Shown: positions 42,145 to 48,664 of the stretch, in pieces | Layout: each line of letters begins with the position of its first letter | How positions within the stretch are numbered: the first letter of the stretch is position 1 | NCBI GenBank assembly: GCA_024398515.1 | Contig: JAKSIZ010000013.1 | Span: 1 to 48,664, forward strand | Source: Bacteroidaceae bacterium | GTDB lineage: Bacteria > Bacteroidota > Bacteroidia > Bacteroidales > Bacteroidaceae | Reading direction: 5' to 3' | DNA: 48,664 nt | The notes under the pieces: generated by a model | Database searches by the model: none | Told to the model about the DNA's origin: nothing | Seen by the model: only the letters and a program-made list of their open reading frames with translations | Position numbers and translations under genes: made by a program

Positions 42145-43174
42145 GTTTCAATCCTTTCCAAACCGATTCTATATCGATGAGTCGCATTCTTTCTTCGTAT
42201 GTCATCTTGCGTGCAAGTTGTTCTTCGGTCGGCATGAAGTCGTCGGTGCTGATGCCTCCATAGCGCAAACCTTCGTTTGGCTGCCATAGACTTTTGCGAA
42301 TACCAGGAGGAAAGATGGCGTATGTAGGTATGTCTAAAGCCTGTGCTATGTGTCGTGGTCCTCCCTCATTACCGAAGAAGAAGTTGCAGTTTGCAGTCAT
42401 GGCACAAAGGTCTGGCAGTGAATTTGCCTCAATGCAGGTGAAGATATGAGGGTCACATCCGAGGTCTTTGTGGCATTCTACGGCACTTTCGCGTTCAACA
42501 TCACCCGAGAAATTAAAGATTAGTTGTGCATCGTACTCCTTGATTACCCTTCGCAAAACTTCCTCCATATACTCCTTCGGCCACACCTTATACTGTTGTC
42601 GTGCCGTAGGAGTAACGATGATTACGGTTCGATTGAAATCTATTCCTTTCGATTCCATATAGGAACGGAAACGAGCTTTATGCTCATCAGTGACGTAAAG
42701 ACGGAAGTCCTCACTTGGTTTTATATCGGCAATCTTGCGCAGTGGCTCAAGGAAAATGTTGTTTTGCTGCACTCGGTTGAGCAAATTGTTGTGGTTGTCA
42801 ACCTGATGGTTAAGTATGAGTTTGCCATATTTTTTCCTTGCTCCTATGCGGAAAGGAGTAGAAAGCGAGAACAATGAGAACCACAAAGTCTTGATTGTGC
42901 CACGCATATCGATGATTACATCATAGTGCTTTGCGTGCATCGTACGCCATACTTTTCCCAAATACTTTAATGGCTTATGGTTTTCCTCGTTGTCGAAAGT
43001 AATGAGATTGTCAATGTCGGGATGGTTTTCATAAAGCGTATGAATGCCTTTGTTTATGACAAAATCTACATTCGCATCGGGGAAAGTCTGCTTCAGACTA
43101 TGACATAATGCCATAGACAAAACCGAATCACCAACTCTACGAAAGCGTATTACAAGAATGTTTTTTACTTCCAT
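42116..43174 (-). CDS. GT9 heptosyltransferase-family glycosyltransferase
   Basis: A 352-residue cytosolic GT-B protein. The N-terminal start KNILVIRFRRVGDSVLSMALCHSLKQ is the heptosyltransferase nucleotide-binding fold entry. The middle has VIDMRGTIKTLWFSLFS and VTPTARQQYKVWPKEYM, and the C-terminal signature NFFFGNEGGPRHIAQALDIPTYAIFPPG corresponds to the NDSGPMHLA box of RfaC/RfaF. Family members add heptose or related sugars to the inner core of lipopolysaccharide. It lies 9 bp behind GH97 and overlaps GT87, within the dapB operon. The exact sugar cannot be told. Confidence 0.92.
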   Translation of the reverse strand: MEVKNILVIRFRRVGDSVLSMALCHSLKQTFPDANVDFVINKGIHTLYENHPDIDNLITFDNEENHKPLKYLGKVWRTMHAKHYDVIIDMRGTIKTLWFSLFSLSTPFRIGARKKYGKLILNHQVDNHNNLLNRVQQNNIFLEPLRKIADIKPSEDFRLYVTDEHKARFRSYMESKGIDFNRTVIIVTPTARQQYKVWPKEYMEEVLRRVIKEYDAQLIFNFSGDVERESAVECHKDLGCDPHIFTCIEANSLPDLCAMTANCNFFFGNEGGPRHIAQALDIPTYAIFPPGIRKSLWQPNEGLRYGGISTDDFMPTEEQLARKMTYEERMRLIDIESVWKGLKHALDNNIQK

Positions 43175-43183
43175 CGGCTTTTT

Positions 43184-45148
43184 TTACTTGACAATAACAA
43201 AACCTCCATTGGTGAGGACATTGAGTTTCACCTTCTTCGGATTGCTTATCTTCAGTTCTGTTTTTTGCGGTTCACGGTTCTTGTTGTCGCTGTAGAGCGT
43301 TACCACATCACCTTTTGAAAGCATACTGCTGAGGTCGAGAACCATTTGCTTTGTCTCTTTCTCGGCATTATTTCCTGCAATATACCACTTGCCATTCATG
43401 TCCTGACGTGCAAGAACAACAAACTTTCCAGGGTATCCATCGATGAATTGAGTCTGGTTCCAAGTAGTCGGAACGTTTTTCATGAACTCGATGCTCACTT
43501 CTGGCGCACCACCTTCAGCCTGTGGGAGCATATTTTCAGGCGTGAGGGCAAAGTTTTGTATAGGATTCTGGAATAGAACTGCCTGTGCAAGTTCGTGGCA
43601 ATCGGTAGTCTTGCGGATGTTTCCATGCTTATTTCCACGACCAAGACGATGGTTGAGGAACGATCCGCCCCACTCCATACAGCCGACGGCATTGCGTATG
43701 AATGGGTGGGTTGCAGTATTTACAGCCACTCCGTCACAGAATCCCTGACTGAAAACGGCATTCTCCGAAGCAAGCACAGCCTCACTTCCGACGTAGTTAG
43801 GATACATACGTTCCCATCCGCGTGGCAGTGTACAACCGTGGAAGATTACCATGATATCGTTGTCGTTTGCGTCGCTGAGCACTTCCTCATACATACGCAT
43901 CGTCTCTTGTTTATCACCTCCCCAGAAGTCAACCTTTATTCCTTTTACTCCAATTTTCTTCATCCAACGCATAGACTTCTTGCGGATTATTGAATTATCC
44001 ATGCAGTTTATTGGTGACTGGAAAATGTCATTCCAATAACCTGAACTACTCCACCAAAGAAAAACATCAATGCCTTTTGACTGGGCATACTTTACAAGTT
44101 CTTCCATCTTGTCGTAACCTATCTGCTGATCCCAGCCTGCATCAATGAGGATGTACTGATAACCCAACTGGGCTGCAAGGTTGATATATGCGACTTGGTC
44201 GTTCCAATTCATACTTGCATCCTGCCAAACAATCCAACTCCACGTGCTCTTTCCATATTTATATTGTGTGTTTGCCTCGTAGAGTGGCGCAACAGTGTTC
44301 CATGCTGCGGTTGTCTCAACGATAGGTTTAAGCGTTTCACCGACTGTGATGGTGCGCCAAGGTGTCACTCCTGGCAATGAGAATGCCGGATCGACAGTGC
44401 CGTTGCCATTGTTTTCCTCTGGCATTGGGAACTCAACCGTATAGAGGTTTCCCTCCTTGCAATCGCTCAGACGACTTGCACAGTAGCGACTGTCAACGCC
44501 TGTTTCGCTGACAAGTACCCAACCATCACCGCCTATTCTATACAGACACGGGAATGTATATCCCTTTCCGAAAGTTGACTTTTTGCTCATTGGTGCGTCG
44601 TAGTCGTAGCTTTCCTCATAGCTTGGCTTTGAACGCTGCCATCCAATCATTGCGGCACTTTGCGGACAAATGAACGTTGTGGTGACTTCAGGGAATCGGA
44701 ATCCCGTTTCTTCCTTTGCGATGCGTATGCTTGCACGATTGTTGAACTTCGGTAGTTCATAGCGAAAAACCACATCATTGTTGCTGACTTGGAAGTGTAT
44801 TGTCATTTCCAGGCCCTTTTGGTTTTTCACTTTATAAAGCAACTTCTTGGCTTCATAATTTATTTTATTGTGTTTTCCTTGCGGAAGGGTATAAGAATCC
44901 TTCACTTCCCCCATCTCACTACCACTGCACGAAACGCCTGCATCGAAGTCTGCCTCGTTCGACTTAAAGCCTAATGGTGAGTCCTGAAGCATCACCTTAT
45001 TATTATATACGACCGAATAAACAGCCTTCCCTCCCTTTACGTCAACATTGAGTTGAAGTTTTCCGTCAGGTCCGGCAACAGTTACTGGATTGGCGAAAAT
45101 GCCCATTGCCCATGCAAAAGCCAATGATAGTGAAATAAGTTTCTTCAT
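43184..45148 (-). CDS. GH97 alpha-galactosidase/glucosidase
   Basis: A 654-residue exported protein (signal peptide 1-19, GIFA). It has the three-part GH97 layout: N-terminal beta-sandwich (to ~270), (beta/alpha)8 barrel (~280-560; YILIDAGWD, DVFLWWSSSGYW) and a C-terminal beta domain. At the key position the barrel has KVDF (D407), as in the retaining GH97 group exemplified by the Bacteroides alpha-galactosidase. Inverting SusB-type members instead use a Glu base. E456 in YVGSEAVL is a candidate acid/base. A retaining alpha-galactosidase is therefore the best guess. It sits unusually inside a housekeeping operon, 29 bp behind dtd and 9 bp before GT9. Confidence 0.92.
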   Translation of the reverse strand: MKKLISLSLAFAWAMGIFANPVTVAGPDGKLQLNVDVKGGKAVYSVVYNNKVMLQDSPLGFKSNEADFDAGVSCSGSEMGEVKDSYTLPQGKHNKINYEAKKLLYKVKNQKGLEMTIHFQVSNNDVVFRYELPKFNNRASIRIAKEETGFRFPEVTTTFICPQSAAMIGWQRSKPSYEESYDYDAPMSKKSTFGKGYTFPCLYRIGGDGWVLVSETGVDSRYCASRLSDCKEGNLYTVEFPMPEENNGNGTVDPAFSLPGVTPWRTITVGETLKPIVETTAAWNTVAPLYEANTQYKYGKSTWSWIVWQDASMNWNDQVAYINLAAQLGYQYILIDAGWDQQIGYDKMEELVKYAQSKGIDVFLWWSSSGYWNDIFQSPINCMDNSIIRKKSMRWMKKIGVKGIKVDFWGGDKQETMRMYEEVLSDANDNDIMVIFHGCTLPRGWERMYPNYVGSEAVLASENAVFSQGFCDGVAVNTATHPFIRNAVGCMEWGGSFLNHRLGRGNKHGNIRKTTDCHELAQAVLFQNPIQNFALTPENMLPQAEGGAPEVSIEFMKNVPTTWNQTQFIDGYPGKFVVLARQDMNGKWYIAGNNAEKETKQMVLDLSSMLSKGDVVTLYSDNKNREPQKTELKISNPKKVKLNVLTNGGFVIVK

Positions 45149-45177
45149 AATATTCGTTTGTTTTAATTAATTATTAT

Positions 45178-45630
45178 TTATTCTCTGTTCTTACTGTCCA
45201 TACAAATTGTAACGGGTCCATCGTTGACAAGTGCCACATCCATCATTGCTCCAAACGTGCCGGTCTGCACGATTTTTCCCGATTTCTGCGTTAATACGTC
45301 GCAAAACTTTTCATACAACGGCTTGGTAATTTCTGGATTTCCAGCCCTGAGATACGATGGGCGATTGCCTTTCTTGTATGAAGCCCAAAGGGTGAATTGG
45401 CTGACAACAAGTATCTCGCCACCAATGTCGAGCACTGATCGGTTCATCACTCCCTGTTCATCGTCCATCACGCGAAGGTTCACAATCTTCGAAGTGAGCC
45501 ATTCTATGTCCTCGTCAGTATCGTCATTGCATGTGCCGACGAGTATCAGGAAGCCATAGCCTATCGCTGATTTCACCTTATTATCTATTGTGACCGATGC
45601 CTGTTTTACCCTTTGAACGACTATTCTCAT
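45178..45630 (-). CDS. dtd: D-aminoacyl-tRNA deacylase
   Basis: A 150-residue protein of normal length for the family. MRIVVQRVKQASVTID at the start, SQFTLWAS (77-84) with the conserved SQFTL motif, GAMMDV (127-132) and NDGPVTI (136-142) with the Gly-cisPro motif are all present. The enzyme hydrolyses D-amino acids (and Gly) from mischarged tRNA in the cytosol. Its start overlaps the wbqC stop by 4 bp (ATGA), which indicates translational coupling. I see no unusual residues. Confidence 0.97.
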   Translation of the reverse strand: MRIVVQRVKQASVTIDNKVKSAIGYGFLILVGTCNDDTDEDIEWLTSKIVNLRVMDDEQGVMNRSVLDIGGEILVVSQFTLWASYKKGNRPSYLRAGNPEITKPLYEKFCDVLTQKSGKIVQTGTFGAMMDVALVNDGPVTICMDSKNRE

Positions 45631-46247
45631 AATATCATATCCTGTAAATACAACACACTTTCGTTTCCCATATTGAACAGTAAATCGAGTATGCTAAGGT
45701 TTGGAATGAATCCAGTCCTTTGCCGATACACCTGATAATACGGTTTTGTTTCCCCCTCATCTCCCATTGTTGTCACGCCTTTGTATGTTTCCGTCAGGCG
45801 GATTGTTGGATTTATGTCGATGAGTTCGCACATTTTTGCGGTTATCTCATTGTTGAAATCGAGCAAAAATTCCCATTTCCTTTCAAAGAACCCTCGCAAG
45901 TCGTCTTCGTAATACTCAAAGAAAGGCGACTCACTATAGGCAGTGACCAAGGCGTTCCAATGCAAATGCCGCCAGTTTCCGTGGTCGCTAATCCTCACAT
46001 CCTTTATCTTACATTTCTGTCCGTGACTGCCTTCAACGGGTATGCTGAGCGTTTGTATGCCCTGCGATGTGGCTATTTCGCATCTGGTGCGAATGGTCTG
46101 CTTTTGATAGTTCTCGCATTGTTCTATCCACACTTCATCGGCTTCGTTCAGCAGTTTGTAGTACTGAATCGGTGCGAAATAGGCTGTAGGGAGGACTGGA
46201 GCAAGCATCTGGTGGGAGCGGTTTTGCTTTACCCGACGTTGAAACAT
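45627..46247 (-). CDS. WbqC family protein
   Basis: A WbqC-like protein (LPTAYFAPIQYYKLLNEADEVWIEQCENYQKQTIRTRCEIATSQG and later HWNALVTAYSESPFFEYY, LLDFNNEI). Family members are conserved in Bacteroidetes next to dapB and lepB; the role is not established, though the name comes from an O-antigen cluster. The start is uncertain. ATG at 46247 gives 206 residues, ATG at 46208 gives 193 (MLAPVLPTAYF), and a TTG at 46286 overlapping the lepB stop gives 219. The stop overlaps dtd by 4 bp. It is probably cytosolic, as no signal peptide is visible. Confidence 0.88.
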   Translation of the reverse strand: MFQRRVKQNRSHQMLAPVLPTAYFAPIQYYKLLNEADEVWIEQCENYQKQTIRTRCEIATSQGIQTLSIPVEGSHGQKCKIKDVRISDHGNWRHLHWNALVTAYSESPFFEYYEDDLRGFFERKWEFLLDFNNEITAKMCELIDINPTIRLTETYKGVTTMGDEGETKPYYQVYRQRTGFIPNLSILDLLFNMGNESVLYLQDMIL

Positions 46248-46269
46248 CGGGAACAGTGACTCATTTTCC

Positions 46270-47691
46270 TTATTTAATATTGTCAACCCAACGGAACAGA
46301 CGGTCCCAACGCACGCCTCTGCCGTCAGGATCTATAGACAACCAAATGAAAATAGGTTTGCCCACAATGTGGTCCTCAGGCACAAATCCCCAATAACGTG
46401 AGTCGGCAGAGTTGTGACGATTGTCGCCCATCATCCAGTAATAGTCCATCTTGAACGTATAGCTTGTGGCTTCTTTTCCGTTGATGAATATCTTTCCATC
46501 CTTCACTTTCAGGTCATTTCCTTCGTAAACCTTTATTGGTCGTTCATATACAGGAAGGTTTTCCATCGTGAGATTGATGCTTTCGCCCTTCTTAGGAATC
46601 CATACAGGACCATAGTTATCACGTGTCCAATGCGTGCGGGCATTGAGTGGATATACCTCTCCGTAATAGCATGAAGTGTTGAGTTCGATGCTTTCCACTA
46701 TGTTGGTTCGCTTTTCAAGTTCCTCGGCAACATGCTTTGTCATTGGCATATACCCGTTTTGGTTAAGGCAGGTCAGGTCTTCAACCGTGATGCCAAGTTC
46801 AGTCATAAGGTCCTCTGGCAGGTTTTGTTTCAGCGAAACCTTGTATGTGTATTGCACGTTGTCTGGCTCTTTGTTTGGTTTTCCGTCAAGATAAACTATG
46901 CGATCCTTTATCTGAAGTGTCTGTCCAGGAAGCCCAACGCAACGCTTCACATAGTTTTCGCGACGGTCAACAGGGCGTGTTATTACCTGTCCGAACTCGT
47001 TAGGATTCTCTTTTATGTAGTTTCTGCCGAGGCTATACACCTCATCGTAGAAGCTGCGGAGTTCGGTAGAATCGACCGAATCAGGGTTCTTCTGCATTAT
47101 CTGATAGCCGAAGTTATAGCACAGCTGATAGTAATCGGCAGCCTGATACTTAGGATTTTCGAGCAGAGAGTCGCCTGCTGGATAGTTGAACACTACGATA
47201 TCATTGAGTTCAACCTTGCCAAGTCCCTTCACACGCTCGTATTTCCACTGCGGCCATTCTATGTAACTCTTTGTTCCGGTGACGGGTAAAGTGTGCTGAG
47301 TCAAAGGCATTGTAAGCGGAGTCATAGGTTTGCGTGGGCCGTAGCTTGCCTTGCTGACGAATAGATAGTCGCCTGTGAGCAGTGATTTTTCGAGTGATGA
47401 CGACGGAATCTCATAGTTCTGGAAGAAGTAGAGGTTCACAAAATACACTGCCACCAACGCAAATACTATGGCATCAACCCAGCTCATGACGAAGCGGATA
47501 GGTGCTTCGGCGTCCTTCCACCACGTCCAACGTATCTTCCTGGTAATGTAAGCATCGAAGATGAAAGGCACAACAACGAGTCCCCACCAGCCGTTAATCC
47601 AGTAGAGGAAAAGCAGATAAAGCACCAAAACGACGATAAATTTCGTCCACTGCACCTTCATATTAAGTTTCTTTTTTTGTAAATCTTCCAT
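46270..47691 (-). CDS. lepB: signal peptidase I
   Basis: A 473-residue membrane protease. Hydrophobic segments are at ~18-48 and ~66-90. The catalytic Ser is S99 in EIPSSSLEKSL (the usual P-S/T-x-S-M with Leu replacing Met). The catalytic Lys is K249 in ENYVKRCVGLPG, and box E near the C-terminus is GDNRHNSADSRYWGFV. Two long insertions (~115-245 and ~280-400) make it longer than the E. coli enzyme, as is normal in Bacteroidetes. It cleaves signal peptides at the periplasmic face, so it serves the many exported PUL proteins here. It lies 50 bp behind dapB and is the second gene of the operon. Confidence 0.96.
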   Translation of the reverse strand: MEDLQKKKLNMKVQWTKFIVVLVLYLLFLYWINGWWGLVVVPFIFDAYITRKIRWTWWKDAEAPIRFVMSWVDAIVFALVAVYFVNLYFFQNYEIPSSSLEKSLLTGDYLFVSKASYGPRKPMTPLTMPLTQHTLPVTGTKSYIEWPQWKYERVKGLGKVELNDIVVFNYPAGDSLLENPKYQAADYYQLCYNFGYQIMQKNPDSVDSTELRSFYDEVYSLGRNYIKENPNEFGQVITRPVDRRENYVKRCVGLPGQTLQIKDRIVYLDGKPNKEPDNVQYTYKVSLKQNLPEDLMTELGITVEDLTCLNQNGYMPMTKHVAEELEKRTNIVESIELNTSCYYGEVYPLNARTHWTRDNYGPVWIPKKGESINLTMENLPVYERPIKVYEGNDLKVKDGKIFINGKEATSYTFKMDYYWMMGDNRHNSADSRYWGFVPEDHIVGKPIFIWLSIDPDGRGVRWDRLFRWVDNIK

Positions 47692-47741
47692 TGAAATCTT
47701 CTTTTTGTTATTTGAATATTATCTATTTGAATCTCGTTTTT

Positions 47742-48473
47742 TTAGAATTGGAACAGGTCCGACGTGGTTAAAAGTCCACTATGTTCTTTGGTATATTCGG
47801 CAGCGAGCACTGCTCCGAGGGCGAAACCCTTGCGGCTGTGAGCGTCGTGGGTAATCCTAATCATGTCTGCCTCACTGTCGTAGATTACCGAATGAATACC
47901 TGGAACCTCGCCCTCGCGGAACGAAGTAATAGGCAGTTGCGACGCCTTTGGTTCGTCTTCGGCATCGTTTGTGAGCATCCAGTCGTCCTTTCTGTCAATG
48001 TTTGCAATGATTTCTTCTGCCAGCGTTATAGCCGTTCCGCTTGGCGCATCGAGCTTATGCACGTGGTGAGTCTCCTCCATTTTCACGTCGTAAGCCGCAA
48101 AAGAGTTCATTATCTTTGCCAAATACTTGTTCACGGCACTGAATATCGCGACGCCGACACTGAAGTTGCTTGCCCAGAAAAGCGTCTGTCCGCCCTCGGT
48201 GCAGAGGCGTTTCACGTCGTCGCCATGCTCTTTAAGCCATCCCGTAGAACCCGAGACGACCTTCACATTGTGCCTGAAAGCCTTCAGGTAATTGCCGTAT
48301 GCCACCTTTGGATTAGTAAACTCAATGGCAACATCGGCACTCTTGAAAGCCTCGCTCTCAAAGTCTTCTTGGTTGTCGATATCTATCTTGCAGACTATCT
48401 CGTGCCCTCTTCCGAGCGCAATCTCCTCAATCATGCGCCCCATCTTGCCATAACCGATAAGTGCTATTTTCAT
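47742..48473 (-). CDS. dapB: 4-hydroxy-tetrahydrodipicolinate reductase
   Basis: A 243-residue enzyme of lysine and diaminopimelate synthesis in the cytosol, reducing 4-hydroxy-tetrahydrodipicolinate with NAD(P)H. The N-terminal Rossmann motif is GYGKMG (7-12), VVSGSTGW (72-79) contacts the cofactor, and the substrate signature is EETHHVHKLDAPSGT (133-147). It is shorter than the ~270-residue proteobacterial enzymes, as is usual for Bacteroidetes. A promoter is seen 24-54 bp upstream (48497-48527). It is the first gene of the operon running to 40981. Confidence 0.97.
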   Translation of the reverse strand: MKIALIGYGKMGRMIEEIALGRGHEIVCKIDIDNQEDFESEAFKSADVAIEFTNPKVAYGNYLKAFRHNVKVVSGSTGWLKEHGDDVKRLCTEGGQTLFWASNFSVGVAIFSAVNKYLAKIMNSFAAYDVKMEETHHVHKLDAPSGTAITLAEEIIANIDRKDDWMLTNDAEDEPKASQLPITSFREGEVPGIHSVIYDSEADMIRITHDAHSRKGFALGAVLAAEYTKEHSGLLTTSDLFQF

Positions 48474-48496
48474 ATCAATCCTGTATAAAAACGCTA

Positions 48497-48527
48497 CAAA
48501 ATTACAAAATTATTCTCATTCTGCAAC
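48497..48527 (-). promoter_or_regulatory. promoter of the dapB-lepB operon
   Basis: On the minus strand GTTG (48524-48527), 19 bases, TAATTTTG (48497-48504). A second TAATTTTG lies immediately upstream (48505-48512). The -7 box fits TANNTTTG fully; the -33 box has one mismatch. Confidence 0.7.
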
Positions 48528-48664
48528 AGATATAACATATTTTTTATTATTGGAGTCCGCTAAATTTATAGTCTGAAAGGCTCACCCGTATCATTACCTA
48601 TGTAATCATAAAAGAAAAAAATGATATGATGTATGGTGTGCTTCATACTGAAGCCCATGTTGTT
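48528..48664. other. right edge, no assignable gene
   Basis: A minus-strand frame is open from the edge to a stop at 48566-48568 (32 codons, ending DYIGNDTGEPFRL). A plus-strand frame starts at 48626 and runs off the edge (MMYGVLHTEAHVV). Neither is recognised; one could be a gene end or a gene start cut by the window. Confidence 0.25.

Noticed and set aside
48566-48664. Open frames running off the right edge on both strands
   Set aside because: They are too short to assign; neither peptide is recognised and no ribosome-binding or promoter evidence is visible.

Overview
The window looks like a chromosomal segment of a Bacteroidales bacterium, most like Prevotella or a close relative. Pointers are two SusC/SusD pairs, four promoters of the Bacteroidetes TTTG-N19..20-TANNTTTG type, a PorW/SprE lipoprotein of the type IX secretion system, a BspA-like surface repeat protein and a dockerin-bearing PUL protein. 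The species cannot be fixed from the sequence alone.

Layout. (1) 38-328: remnant of a tyrosine recombinase. (2) 394-5271, minus strand: secreted metallophosphoesterase, CE12-type rhamnogalacturonan acetylesterase and heparinase II/III-fold lyase. (3) 5710-31601, plus strand: GH78 alpha-L-rhamnosidase, GH43 enzyme, FucP-like sugar transporter, dockerin protein, two FAS1 (fasciclin) lipoproteins, SusC, SusD, a third FAS1 lipoprotein, a second SusC and SusD, and a GH88 unsaturated uronyl hydrolase. Blocks 2 and 3 read as one polysaccharide utilization locus (PUL) for an acetylated, rhamnose- and uronate-containing glycan. The lyase would cut at a uronate, GH88 would remove the unsaturated uronate, GH78 the rhamnose, GH43 a pentose or similar side chain and CE12 the acetyls. 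The SusC/D pairs with FAS1 partners would import oligosaccharides and the MFS protein the monosaccharide. No PUL regulator lies in the window. (4) 31760-33922, minus: TonB-dependent outer-membrane receptor. (5) 34474-34791: small acidic conserved protein. (6) 37358-34952, minus: BspA-like repeat protein plus an unlisted 47-residue ORF, bounded by a promoter and a terminator. (7) 37872-40829: PorW/SprE. (8) 48473-40981, minus: dapB-lepB-wbqC-dtd-GH97-GT9-GT87, a tightly packed housekeeping operon with a promoter upstream of dapB.

The most unusual signals are non-coding or compositional. Three copies of an element made of three palindromes with constant 12-bp spacers lie in three gene gaps of the PUL. 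Short repeats of the kind seen between genes also sit in frame inside GH78, the sugar transporter and the second SusC. A FAS1 lipoprotein stands beside each SusC/D pair where SusE/F-like glycan-binding proteins would be expected.
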